Below are positions 25,701-35,830 of a stretch of DNA of 64,000 bases, piece by piece; the first letter of the stretch is position 1; the number at the start of each line of letters is the position of its first letter. Under the pieces are notes generated by a model, which was given only the letters and a program-made list of their open reading frames with translations, ran no database searches and had not been told where the DNA came from. The position numbers and the translations under genes were made by a program. The stretch is from Bemisia tabaci (taxonomy: Eukaryota > Arthropoda > Insecta > Hemiptera > Aleyrodidae), in assembly GCF_918797505.1 (NCBI RefSeq), contig NC_092798.1:12165501-12229500 (forward strand). Reading direction: 5' to 3'.

Positions 25701-28700
25701 AATTAAAAATCAAGATCTGACTGCTGATTTTTTAGTACTTAAGAGAACAGATCTCTTGAAATGTTGACTGGAAGGTTTTTCCCCCCTTCTTCATTTTTCG
25801 AAAGAAGTGTGGAAAAATAATTGAATTTGTTTTTCCTTCACCTCTCTATTCAATGTATTCATTATTCCTCTTTTTTTTGTTTTCAGGTCTCTAACTTTGT
25901 AAATAAAAGTTTAGAAATGCCTTTACGAGTAGCCTCATTAGATTATTTAGGAGTCATCGCAGCTCGCCTGCGGAAAGACGCGGTTGTTTCTCAACTCAAA
26001 TTGAGCACGATCGATCAACTTATATATGACATTAGAACTGAAGAAATGAAGACTGAAGATGGTGTTGTGAAGGTAGGCTTTGTCCGGTATTATAGAGTGA
26101 TATTCATTTGCAGATCTGAAGTCGATTAAGGTTACTGTTGGACCTTATCAATCGTTTCCAATCTTAGAACTCAGGAATGTTGCTGTAATGTTAGCAAATC
26201 AAATCAGTGGACATACTCGACATAAAATGCATCTTTTAGTTCTAATCTCATACAAATCCAAAATTTGCAGGTACCACAGGGACCAAACTAACGACGAGCA
26301 TTACTTTTATTAGTTCTGCCAATTTGTGTTGTTTTTCATACTTTTGGCCGTACATTATCTGAAGTGCAACTCTAGTTTGCCTAATTTCCCTAACATCAAT
26401 CTCTTTTCAGTGATTCGAGGATGAAACTTCCTAGGCTCTCAAATGTAATCAGGGTTGCCACAGTCAGGGAATACGGGGAATTGTGGGAAAATCTGGAAAG
26501 ACATGGAAAATGAAAATAGTGTCCAGGAAAAACTGTAAAGTCACCTTTATTTGCTGTCTAGAATGGTTTTGATGTTTTGAACAAGCAATTACTACTTAAA
26601 AACTGTTTCAAATTATATCTTTATAACCATCTGGCAGATCCTCTATTTTCAGAGAATTTTACCAAATTATGTCAGGTAAATCAGGGAATTTCATTTTCTA
26701 AATCCTGCAATGCAATGGGTCTTTTGAAAGAGAATGTATGTATGTCCTACATTTTGAAATTCTTGTATTTTGTTTGTTATTTTTAATAATCTTAATATCT
26801 GATCGTCTCAGTGCTATAATTCTATTTTTATCCCAACTACTTTCAGGGAGAGGTCCCGAGGGTCAAAGACGATGAAGAGCGAACACAGTTTTTACAGAGC
26901 GTTCTTCTAGACTTTCTAGCAGTGCGATCTCAGTCAGATCATTCATTAAATTATGCTCGCTATTTTTATTTAACTCTTTGGTACCAAGATAACGCTGCCA
27001 GCACTGGCACCGCTCCCACACCGGTCAAGTCATCAACCAAAGCCAAGAAAGAAAAGAAACGGAAGAAGCGAAAATGTAAGTTGATATTTTCTCTTTATTT
27101 GTTTTTTTGTTTTTGTTTGTTAAAGAATGTCTTAAAAGTGTGAAAAGTAGGAAAATTGGGCTGTTAAATGTTTGCCCTAAATTTCCTCAGTAAACTAGGA
27201 AATTATAGGGAAGTCAATGAAATAGACAAATATTAAGATGATCCTATGTTAAGTGCCCTAATATTGTCACTCTACAAAGGGCCGTCAACATGCTTGCTAG
27301 CAGCGATGATGTCCGTAAGGAGCCTGCAAGGCTGGTGCAGCCAATGAAAGCAAAGTGTGCGCTGATGAGCAGTACAGGGCTCATGTACACATTGTCCATG
27401 GGTGCAGGTTGGGGCAACTAGCCAGTTGCTTTGACATCGCAGACTATCGTGTTTCCTGCTCACCCCGATTCTTTTCTATCTTACAAATTTATTTTATCAT
27501 CAAAATCAAAGGTTTTGGAAAATTTTCCTCAGCATAAGCTGTATCCAGATGTGAGTCAGTTTGTGTAAAATTATTTAAGTGAAATAGTCTCATCGAAATA
27601 GTGTAATTCTCTACATTCAGCAAGCATATCTTGGTTACTCTACCCTTTCAGGTGCAAGGTTCATGGTTATAGAAAATTATAAAGCACTGTATATGTGATC
27701 TCTTTGCTTGTTCTGCATCATTTTAAAATATTGAAGCCTCTTCAATTGGATATAACATTTTTTTGTTTGACATCTTGCAGATTCAAGTGATGAAGAATCA
27801 TCTAGTTCAGAAGAAGAGGATGACGAAGAGATTAAAAAACAGAAAGAAAATGGTACCATAGACGGAGAGGATCCACTAGAAGTATTTAAATTGAAAGAAG
27901 CCCGGAAGAAAATGCTGCTAGAGAAAATTAACCCCTTCCATAACTCCATCAATGTGAAGTCAGGCAAAAACGAAGTCAAAACTCAAATCCTGCAAACTTA
28001 CATTGATTATGACAGCGCAGAACTCGTATCGAGGTATCTTGCTGCGAAACGGCCTTTCTCTCAAAGCTTTGACACGTACCTTAAACACATCATCAAAGTC
28101 CTTGGTGAATCATCGGTCCAAATCCGAACGAAAGCCATGAAGTGTCTGACTGCGATTGTGGAGGTGGACCCTGGGGTCCTAGCGCTCAACGAAATGCAGA
28201 TCGGAGTCAAACACTCGTTCCTCGACCAGTCCACATCAGTGCGAGAAGCTGCTGTTGACTTGGTCGGTAAATTTGTGCTCAGCCGTCCAGAACTCATCGA
28301 CAAATACTATGAAATGGTGTCTGCTAGGATTCTGGATACGGGTGTCAGCGTCCGTAAAAGGGTGATCAAGATTCTCAAAGATGTGTGCACAGAGTGCCCT
28401 GACTTCCCCAAAATCCCGGAAATCTGTGTGAGGATGATCCGGCGGATAAATGATGAGGACAGCATTCGAAAGTTAGTCATGGAAGTGTTCTCAAATATGT
28501 GGTTCACGCCAGTGCGAGAACGGCCACCTGCAAAAGATGTTCTCTTGCGAAAGGTCATGAACATTACTGATGTTGTAGCAGCATGTAATCGTGATCTAGG
28601 AATGGAATGGTTTGAACAGTTACTCACTTCATTGTTTAAACCCAAAGAAGACAAAGACGATTCCACAAAGCAGATTTTAGAGCCTCCTAAATCATTGATC

Positions 28701-31700
28701 CAAGCGTGCAAGCAAATTGTTGACTGTCTCATTGACAACGTTTTAACGCTGGATGGTTGCAGTTCTGGCTCATCCCAACGGTTAGTCGCGTGTTTGCTCA
28801 CTCTTCACTTGTTTGCAAAAATCAGGCCGCAGCTATTAGTGGAGCATGCAATCACCCTCCAGCCCTATCTAAGCGTCAAGTGTCAAACGCAAGGTGACTA
28901 TCAGATTATCAGCAGTGTTGCACGGACGCTTGAACTTGTGGTACCTCTCATGGAACATCCCAGTGAAACTTTTTTAGCCTGTCTCGAAGAGGACTCGGTT
29001 AAGTTGATGATGAAGCACGACCCAAGTGTCATTGTCAGTTGTGTCTCCTGTTTAGGCTCTATCGTGAATAATGTCACCAAGAATTTTTCGCTGATCCGGG
29101 ACTGTCTATTGAAGTATTTAACTCTCTTGCGACAGTTCAAGGATGTCTTGGAGAGAAATCCGCCCAACAAAGATGAATTAGTTGTCAAATTCTGCCCATT
29201 CTTTAGGAGATCTTCATTCATTGTTGGGCTACTTCTGAGACACTTTGATTTTACTAACAAAGAAGTCTTAGGCAATGAGTTGAGTCCAAATTTGAAGGAT
29301 GAGATCTTTGAAATGTTGATGTATTTTCTACAAAACGAGCATGACTCTCAGCTGTATACTATGAAAGCCATCGGGTCTGTGTGCATCCGCCATCACGATC
29401 TCATGCTTGGCCCAGAGCTGAAAGCTTATTATCACCAGGTTTTAGAAGACCCGCAAGGTTCTGAGGCTATGAAAGCACAGATTCTAAACAACATAGAACA
29501 GTATCTGCAGGAAGAGGAGCGCAGGATGATACTGCAAGATTTGGAGTGGGCAAAACTGTCGAAGCAGGAAAATCTCAAAGAGATGGGTGATGTTTCGTCA
29601 GGGATGGCTAGCACAATTATTCAACTGTACCTGAAACAAATTTTAGAATCATTTTTGCATCCGTCTGTGAAAGTGCGACAAGCTGCCCTGCAAGTAATCC
29701 AGCTTATTTTGGCGCAAGGTTTAGTCCACCCTGTTCAGATTGTTCCATACCTGATCTGCATGTCGACGGATGTTGATAAAACTGTCAGTAATAGCGCTGA
29801 TCGGCAGCTTCAAGAAATCGAGCGCAAGTATCCGGGTTTCATCCACATGAAGTCTCAGTCGGGTATTAAGCTTTCTTATAAGTTCCAAAAGTTGCTTCAG
29901 GGTGATGAAGTAGTTGTGAGGGGCTTCCGCACCAAGGAAAACGAGATGCCATCAGCTTTAAATGGTTTCTTGTTCTCAATTCTCCGGACAAAGCCCCAGA
30001 GGAGAGCTTTTGCGCTGGCTATCTTGAAGCAATTTGATGAACAAGTGGTGAGTCATCTAATTCTTATATTTTTCAAAAAAGATCTATGGTATGTGACAGT
30101 CCACTGTTAAGTGAAAGGGCTGTAGCATTAATAACTTTAAAACTAAGCTTTTAGACTGCTGTTCAGAAAAGTAAATTAATCCAAGTTTGGCATTGAATTG
30201 CTCACAAATATCAAATATAACTGGAGTTATAATTCCTCTAAGTTTTCAGTCAACAAACGTGATCTTGGGAAAAAACAATTTAAAATTTTAATCCACCATG
30301 TTTGGGCTGAAAAATTGTTGAATTAAATGCCCTCCTGTATTCTCAATTGGCACAAAAATTAACGAGAATATTGCTTCTGATTATTTGGAACTCTCTTTAT
30401 ATTTTCCATCAAACGCTCAAATTTTAATTTCTGGACACAACTAGAGAGAAATCGCTTCCCTGTGAAATTTATTTTCTGAAGGTCCTGTATTTTTAGTTCT
30501 AGGAGCCAAGAAATTGGAACTACATTTTTGCTCTGAGATAATAAAAGAAAACCTTGCCTGTTTCTCCCAATTACATCCCGAAATTTATGATAATAAGGAC
30601 ATTGTCAAATTACATATATATCAATAATATTTTAAGTTCAACCCAGTAATCTCTTGTCTGTTTCAAATTTGTTTTGTTATCTCAGAAAACATCGCTTTCG
30701 CAAATGTTATACTTGGCAGACAACATGGCATATTTCCCGTTCCAAGTTCAAGACGAGCCGTTGTTCATCATTCACCACATCGATATCATGATATCGGTGA
30801 CAGGTACCAACCTGCTCCAGTCATTTCGGGAAGCGCTCTTGCCAAACCCCAACGCTCCCCAAGAGAAGCGGATTGACCCTACAACAGGTCAGGAAGTGCC
30901 GGTAATCGACGAAGATGAGGATGAAGATGAAGAGTCATTACTCAACCGAGTCCCAGAAGACACATCTAGCCTTCAAGAAAGTCTGACCGCATCACAAGGC
31001 TGTCTTCTTCTTCTCGTCCTCAAACAACATCTCAAGGCGCTGTACGGGCTCAGTGACGCGTGAGTAATACTTGAACTCTTCTACTTTTCTTCTTAGAGGA
31101 TTGCCACTGTCAGGGTCAACCAGGAAATGTCAGGGAATTTTTAAAGGTCAGAGATAATGACGGAAGTTTTGTAGGTAAATTTTTACGTCACCTTTATTTC
31201 CTTGCCATATTGTGTTTAATGTTTCAAGTGACAAATGTTGCGCTATAACTATCTGAAGTTATGTGTTTTTAAGTAATCTTAATATCCTCAGATGTCAGGG
31301 ATTTTGAGTAGAATGGGTCACCAAACCATGAAAGAATTTTGACCTGCTAGTACTGTTTTCTGAAGGTGAATGATAGACAGAACACGATGCGCCCATTAAA
31401 AATGCGAAAAAGTAATTCAGAAACAGAGAAATATGCAGTTCAAAAAGCGCAACTATCCCTCAAATTTAGAACGCCCTGGTTTCGTGCCGAACCAAATAAT
31501 GTCATCCGGCACCAAATAGAAGGGAGCACGGGTTTCCACAATTTTCATCAAATGTCTTCCTACTCCTCATTTATAAAAACATTAGGAAGATGGAAACTAT
31601 ATCGTCAGAATCAAAGAATCGAATCTCATTTATGTTATCTGTAGTTAGCGAAGAACAATTTCACCTTGAAATACCTTTTCTTTAACGGACATCAGTGAAA

Positions 31701-34272
31701 AATGAGAGGAACAGCAATCTGACTGCCACAGTACATCAATTCCATAATTTTCTCGCTACTCTGGCGCGTTTGAAATTCCTTTGAGTCTTTTGACTTTTTA
31801 AAAGCGGGATTTTCCGGGATTTTGCCGCCAACACAACGCAATAAATCAACATGTAATCTACTCTACTGGTACTTGTAGAATATTAAATACAAAATGCAAG
31901 GTTAAGTGACCCAGTAGTCACGGAAACATCAGGCAATCATTTACTAAATTCTGTGGCAATCCTGTTCCTGTCGCTGTTCTTTTAAGTAACTTTCAAGAAA
32001 TTGGGTCTCCAAATGACTGCTGTCCATAGTTGCCTCTTGCTGCCCATAGATGAGTCCAAAGTTTGAGTCTTTCTTATATAATGCCTAACAACTTCAAACT
32101 AAAAAATACAAGCTCGAAAGCAGAGCGATCAATCTTAGGAAGAAATGGATTCATTCGAATCGGTTTTAAGTTTTAAATTTAAATAATCCTGAGACATCAT
32201 TTTATTTAATCTTCAGAGTTTTTTCCCCTATCTAACTGAATGTTTTGATTTTCAGAAAAATCTCGCAGTATTCGCCCTCAGAATCGGCCAAACTGTATGA
32301 GAAAAATGTAAATAGGAAAAGCAATTCAAAATTCAACCCTAAAGGAACACTAGAAAAACTAAGGTTAGGAGAGCCACCTCCTCATTTGGACGAAAATCAA
32401 AGGAAAGCCTTAATCCGCGATTACCTAGAGGTAAGCATTCGAAATCATCATCTGTCATGAAATGATCAATCAGTTAGTCAGATCAGTTACCAATAAATTA
32501 TTGTATGTGCAGATGTAGATTCATATGCAGTATTGAATAAATATCTTTTGATACACTTTCTGCGATTCTTGTCGATGAATGAACCTCTTGATGTCAATCA
32601 GCCACTCTGAGCAGTCGCATCAATGATCCATTTTGATGGGCTCATTTTGACCGTGGAAACAAAGCTTTGCTGCAAGTTATACCACGGCTAACCGTTAATA
32701 CCTCTATATTCATTCCCTTTTTCTCATCTCTCCCTCCTCTTTTCTTCTTTTATTTGTCTTTTTTCTCATTTTCTTTTCTCCTCTTTTCTTTTTCTGTTTT
32801 TCTCCTTTCTTTTTCTCTTTGTCTCTTTCTCTCTCTCTCCTTTTTTTCATTTTTTCCCCCTCTTTTTTTCGTTATTTCTTCTTTTTCTCTTTTTTTTCTT
32901 TGTCTGAAATTCCTTCTTTTTCTCTGTCTCCCTTTTTTTCTCTACACTAAACAAATTCTACCACTCTTTACAGATTTTTCCCTCCTTTATTCATTTCTTT
33001 CTTCTTTTTATTATTTTTTTCTCTTTTTTCTCTATAACCACTAGTTTTCCTTCTTTTCTCTTTTTTCTCTTTTGCTTTAAAATAAACGTATATTACTACC
33101 ACTACTACTTTCTTCTTTTTTGCTCTTTTTCTTTTTTCTTTTTCTCTTCCTCTTTTTCTCTTTTTTTTCTCTTCTTTTCTCTTCATTTTCTCTTCATTTT
33201 CTTCTCTTTTTCTTCTTTTTTTTTCTCTACTAATACTTTTTCTTCTTTTTTTATCTGAAGCTGTGTCAACTAAAATCAGCTAGAAAAAAGTTCCTCAGTG
33301 ACTTGAATCATATTTTTGAATTTCAGTTCAAGCACCTGATTATGAATTTGGACCCTGATGATGTTGATGACGATGATCTTGACAAAAAGCCAGGTTCTGG
33401 TTCAGGTGCCTCTGGTTGTTCTTCAGGGTACGCATCATACACGGTTTCCGAGGCCGACAAAGTCGATCCGGGAAAGCAACCCCAACCACCGCAGCAACAA
33501 GTCCAAGGAGATGTCGTAAGTGCTCTTTTTCTCTTTTACCGCGTTTCTATGATTGTGATTTTTCCCTTTTGTTTCATTTTATTTATTGGGGCTGATACAA
33601 CAATTTAAACACGGAAATTGGTCACTTCCAGTATGTTTTAGAGCTGGAGGAAAAAAAATAATGAGTTTTAAGTTGTGTAGCAAGTTCAAAATAGAGGCGC
33701 GATTATGGAAGATGAAAATAGATGCGTTTTCTCAAGAAAAAGAAGTGGGAGGAAGGAAGTCTCTTCAAAAACATTAAAACATTGTTTTCTCAGTACTGGT
33801 AATCATTTATTAGAATGTTTATTATTTTAAAAGTGATATGAAATCTCAATCTTTTGAAAAGTTCATAAGTTGTGGTTTTATCTCAAAAAAGTGGCTGAGT
33901 ATATTCAACTTAACGTAGTGCTGTACAATGTAATTTATGTGAACCAAAAACACCCTGAATGTATGCTTTTTTACATGACCTTACTTGTTTATTGTTCTTT
34001 GGTTTCAAATTGTTACCATTCTTTTTCTTTAACCACAGAGCAAAGCTGATCCAAATCAAGTGGCAAAAGAAGTCGAATCTCCAGTGGCGCGGATTCCCAA
34101 GCTCATAATCAAAAATAATAACGTTGAAACGAAACATTCATCCCATCGGTCCCACAAAAGCAAGAAAAGTGATAGGCAGAAGAAGCACCACCACAAACGG
34201 AAGAAACACAAAGTGCGGAGCTCAGACGAAGAGAGCGATGAGGGTTACAGCGACCCCGATTTTTTAATTTAA
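12611..34272 (+). CDS. Nipped-B: Nipped-B / NIPBL (Scc2), cohesin loader, complete coding region
   Basis: Eighteen coding exons: 12611-12674, 14024-14189, 14864-14985, 16237-16638, 17264-17424, 18416-18617, 20036-20261, 21780-22270, 23426-23661, 24165-24368, 25018-25233, 25887-26072, 26847-27075, 27781-30047, 30686-31059, 32256-32430, 33327-33515, 34039-34272. All introns are GT..AG, every phase joins, and the total is 6144 bases (2047 residues), close to the length expected for insect Nipped-B. With MAU2 this protein loads cohesin onto chromatin. The N-terminus MNGEVPSVPIITLASITSL matches the MAU2-binding start of NIPBL. Residues about 250-450 are Ser/Lys-rich linker. From about residue 450 the conserved helical and HEAT-repeat body begins, ending near residue 1910 in the QYSPSESAKLYEKNVNRK segment. 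The C-terminus is acidic, then basic and His/Lys-rich, and ends YSDPDFLI. The exons are intact. Confidence 0.97.
12695..13059. mobile_element. 365-bp MITE, PIF/Harbinger-like (TTA target duplication)
   Basis: Terminal inverted repeats GGCCCTGTCCACACGAGC and GGCCTTGTCCACACAAGC (16 of 18 match). Similarity continues inwards at TTCGAGGAACTT on both sides. TTA flanks both ends (12692-12694, 13060-13062). An extra internal copy of GTCCACACGAG lies at about 12780. It sits in Nipped-B intron 1, 20 bases after the splice donor. Confidence 0.85.
13063..14023 (+). other. Rest of Nipped-B intron 1
   Basis: Contains overlapping open frames at 13322-13709 with no family similarity and repeated words such as gtcggggaatt and gtcaggggaaa, probably another piece of the dispersed CAGGGAA repeat. 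Confidence 0.4.
14024..14985 (+). CDS. Nipped-B: Nipped-B exons 2 and 3: MAU2-binding region
   Basis: Exons 14024-14189 and 14864-14985. They encode G-E-L-P-L-P-S, S-L-L-F-H-P-R-V-A-E-E and L-R-D-D-T-L-V-S-Q-L, then I-D-L-K-D-Q and V-L-K-A-I-L-L-K-N-P-N-V-F, the helices that wrap into MAU2 in the NIPBL-MAU2 pair. The GT at 14069 inside exon 2 (ACG|gtaagt) looks like a donor by eye, but using it would break the conserved frame. Confidence 0.93.
15059..15889. mobile_element. 831-bp hAT-type MITE
   Basis: The inverted ends are TAGGGCTGTGCGAATA and TAGGGCTGTGCAAATA (15 of 16). A perfect 8-bp direct repeat GAAACTAA lies on both sides (15051-15058, 15890-15897), the size made by hAT transposases. 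Both ends carry many GCGAATA/TATTCGC words, the subterminal motif pattern typical of hAT elements. No transposase remains. It lies in Nipped-B intron 3. Confidence 0.92.
16237..20261 (+). CDS. Nipped-B: Nipped-B exons 4-7: low-complexity linker
   Basis: Exons 16237-16638, 17264-17424, 18416-18617 and 20036-20261. The product is Ser/Asn/Gln-rich, then Lys/Glu-rich with acidic serine clusters (SSSDSEDDE) and basic nuclear-localisation-like runs (SKRRRNSISESK). It ends in the conserved L-S-T-E-E-L-M-E-T-N-T-Y-H-R, which corresponds to the LTPEEMMDSSTFKRF region of vertebrate NIPBL. It is poorly conserved apart from that end. Confidence 0.9.
16639..17263 (+). other. Nipped-B intron 4
   Basis: AT-rich intron ending in a long T tract and CAG. 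Nothing else recognised. Confidence 0.6.
17425..18415 (+). other. Nipped-B intron 5
   Basis: Contains a C homopolymer at about 17655-17668 and a 100-codon open frame (17921-18223) with no family similarity. It is not in phase with both neighbouring exons, so it is not called an exon. Confidence 0.5.
19387..19699. mobile_element. 313-bp hAT-like MITE
   Basis: The ends are inverted repeats of the form CA(C/G)TGTTC(A/G)AAACTCAC. The flanking octamers ttaattac (19379-19386) and ataatttc (19700-19707) match at six of eight bases, a plausible worn 8-bp target duplication. The interior has GGCGCC/GGCCCC-type words and a C run followed by an A run (about 19462-19487). It lies in Nipped-B intron 6. 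Confidence 0.7.
21533..21622 (+). repeat. 18-bp tandem repeat, five copies
   Basis: The unit agtttccgagtctaattt starts at 21533, 21551, 21569, 21587 and 21605, exactly 18 bases apart with a few substitutions. It is intronic (Nipped-B intron 7), about 160 bases before the next acceptor. Confidence 0.95.
21780..22270 (+). CDS. Nipped-B: Nipped-B exon 8
   Basis: Encodes the start of the structured body, including S-P-N-M-H-K-R-V-Y-L-E-D-V-I and N-T-V-Y-P-S-F-D-P-V-Y-R. Between about 21890 and 22150 third positions are strikingly G/C-rich compared with the other exons of the gene. The antisense open frames at 21759-22260 are shadows of this base composition. Confidence 0.95.
22735..22772 (+). 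repeat. Poly-A tract of about 38 bases
   Basis: An uninterrupted A run in Nipped-B intron 8. The roughly 100 bases before it could be a short retroposon ending in poly-A, but no tRNA-like promoter boxes or flanking duplication were seen. Confidence 0.8.
22970..23092. repeat. 123-bp palindromic MITE
   Basis: Left arm 22970-23022 and right arm 23040-23092 are complementary over about 52 bases with few mismatches (for example TCAAGGTCA..TG.TGTGATTGG against its complement). The loop is 17 bases. Termini read TCACACT.TCAAA. It lies in Nipped-B intron 8. Confidence 0.85.
23426..27075 (+). CDS. Nipped-B: Nipped-B exons 9-13
   Basis: Exons 23426-23661, 24165-24368, 25018-25233, 25887-26072 and 26847-27075. 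Landmarks that match vertebrate NIPBL: SSMGISPFFVEN, L-P-S-S-K-R-S-L-R, F-V-Q-D-L-L-like FIQDLLTTVNKPEWPAAEL, and MPLRVASLDYLG with A-A-R-L-R-K-D-A-V. The last exon ends in a lysine-rich run (KKEKKRKKRK) followed across the splice by an acidic serine cluster. Confidence 0.95.
27781..30047 (+). CDS. Nipped-B: Nipped-B exon 14: single 2.27-kb exon with most of the HEAT repeats
   Basis: About residues 969-1724. After an acidic linker it contains D-Y-D-S-A-E-L-V-S-R-Y-L-A, FSQSFDTYLKHIIKVLGE, R-T-K-A-M-K-C-L, S-V-R-K-R-V-I-K-I-L, VVPLMEHPSETFLA and K-E-M-G-D-V-S-S-G-M, all recognisable from NIPBL/Scc2. It forms the hook-shaped HEAT surface that contacts cohesin and DNA. The exon is about ten times longer than its neighbours. 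The donor is CAA GTG|gtgagt. Confidence 0.97.
30686..34272 (+). CDS. Nipped-B: Nipped-B exons 15-18: last HEAT repeats and C-terminal tail
   Basis: Exons 30686-31059, 32256-32430, 33327-33515 and 34039-34272 (stop TAA at 34270). They encode Y-L-A-D-N-M-A-Y-F-P-F-Q, I-I-H-H-I-D-I-M-I-S-V-T-G-T-N-L-L, an acidic loop (DEDEDEDEE) and SQYSPSESAKLYEKNVNRK. Next come H-L-D-P-D-like NLDPDD and a Gly/Ser/Gln linker. The end is a basic tail rich in His and Lys (HKSKKSDRQKKHHHKRKKHK), a probable nuclear localisation signal. It is shorter than the vertebrate C-terminus. Confidence 0.94.
32700..33260 (+). repeat. 560-bp pyrimidine-rich tract (TTTTCTC-type)
   Basis: The plus strand is almost only C and T for about 560 bases in Nipped-B intron 16, broken by a small mixed segment around 32940-32985 and 33030-33110. 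It ends about 65 bases before the acceptor of exon 17. The open frames read from it (Phe/Ser/Leu-only or Lys/Arg/Glu-only) are artefacts of composition. Confidence 0.9.
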
Positions 34273-34557
34273 GTGAAAACATTCCTTCTCCGTTCATTAC
34301 TTTCTAGTGTCTCTAAGCCCGCCTGTAGGGTTTTTGGGTTGCCGTTAGTGCCAAACAAAAACTGTTTTCTGGTTCGGAGTTTTCTCATCGCTATCAATCA
34401 ATGGTATGATTTATTTTGGATTTAAAATATTGTTTATTTATTTTTTTCAAAATCTCGTACATAGAAACTGCAATTGCAGTTGTCATACAGGTCAGTAACA
34501 AATATTAGCAATAACAAATGAAAATAAAAAAAAAAAAAAAAAAAACTTAACAACAAA

Positions 34558-34814
34558 TTAGCATAAAGCATATTTTTTTTGAAGCAGCTCATCAACTCTA
34601 TAGAAAGCTTCACGAATTAGGAGCTGTTTTAGCTCTAACATGAATGATTCAAAACCAGTGTCCTTGAACAGAAGTTTTAGTTTTAGTGGCAGCAAATTTA
34701 GAAAGTGAATAGATGCAGTTTGATATTGCTCTTGGACACCTTTAATGAGATTTTGATGTTAGGATGCCTGGAATTATAGGAACTGATGGTTAGTTTAATC
34801 CCATCAGAAATCAT
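34558..34814 (-). pseudogene. Decayed C-terminal tail of a jockey-like non-LTR reverse transcriptase
   Basis: Reading the minus strand from 34814, the frame gives M-I-S-D-G-I-K-L-T-I-S-S-Y-N-S-R-H-P-N-I-K-I-S. After a one-base shift near 34737 it continues E-Q-Y-Q-T-A-S-I-H-F-L-N-L-L-P and ends F-Y-R-V-D-E-L-L before a TAA at 34560-34558. The 'YN(T/S)R... LP ... FYxxDE' pattern is that of the last 80 or so residues of many insect jockey-like RT proteins. The 5' part is absent. It lies in the 3' region of Nipped-B. Confidence 0.6.
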
Positions 34815-35807
34815 CTATTTTTTTAACTCTTCAAGTAACTTACACTAGATGAAGGTTATCCGCAATCTCAGGCAATCTGCCATAATAGTATCACTGAAGG
34901 CGTCATCAGCCTGGTCAGAATTTCACCTTCTCAAAAATGTTGTAATGCCTAAATTGGAAGTTAACATTTAAAATTTTGTTTTATCTTGGACGCGCACTTG
35001 AAAGTTATTGATCTACAACTGACTTGAGTTATGACTAGTACATCTTAAAGTTAGCTTTATCAATGATTCAATTGGTAGGTGGGATTTGTAGTTAATTCAT
35101 TCAATAATAGCTGATTAAGTATAGTTTACTTGTAATCCCACCTTTTAAAGTCTTTGAACGTATGAGTGATGAAGGTCACTGATCTTGCTTTAGTGAAAAT
35201 TCGACTCTGAAAACGACGGCGACCTCTAAACGCTGCTGAGCAGGGTTTTTTTTTTTCAATTCTTTTTGTAATTCGTGTAAAAATGTGCAATTGTATCTTA
35301 GTCATAACCAGACTTGTGCGAAAATATTATTTTCGACAAGCCCTCTATTGTACATATCGGAATTTCTGAGCCTCAGCTAATAATTGTAAAGTCATAAGAG
35401 AAATAATGTAGAGTTTTGCAGGTGTAAAAATTTGCCGAGTTGTATTTGTACATATGTAAGAGATATATTGTGTACAGACCAAAATGTAAATCGGCTTCTT
35501 CTGTTTAAATGTGAAATTCGTGTATGATTCGGTATATAGATGTTGAAGTTGTGATGTAATATTTTTCGTGTGAGTTTTGAATTTGTTTCCCTGTTCAATG
35601 GCTGTATTATTCTATGTATTCTCAAGGAGTGTTACCGCTTTACGAATCTTCACTCGGGCGTCTGAAAAGCCGCTAGCAAGCAACTGTTCAACCCGAATCA
35701 TCACACTGAGCGCCCACGTGAACTTGTAAAACACTGTTGCATTTTAACTGTAAATTGAATATGTGTATGTTTTGTTATTCATGCGTATAATTTTGAAAAT
35801 TGTACAA

Positions 35808-35813
35808 AATAAA
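35808..35813 (+). terminator. Candidate Nipped-B polyadenylation signal
   Basis: AATAAA in an A/T-rich 3' region about 1.5 kb after the stop codon. Competing AATAAA sites exist at 34523 and at about 36753. Confidence 0.35.
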
Positions 35814-35830
35814 TGCAGTAATTTTATGAT

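Larger units (their letters stand above)
34273..35830 (+). other. Nipped-B 3' UTR region
   Basis: Downstream of the stop are several possible poly-A signals: AATAAA at 34523-34528 (in front of an A run) and at 35808-35813, the latter followed by T-rich sequence. Which is used cannot be decided here. The RT fossil at 34558-34814 would fall inside the longer form. Confidence 0.45.

Noticed and set aside
31366..31644. 92-codon open frame in a Nipped-B intron
   Set aside because: Neighbouring exons join in phase without it and no similarity is recognised.
32667..33186. Phe/Ser/Leu-rich and Lys/Arg/Glu-rich open frames
   Set aside because: Translation of a pyrimidine-rich low-complexity tract on either strand.
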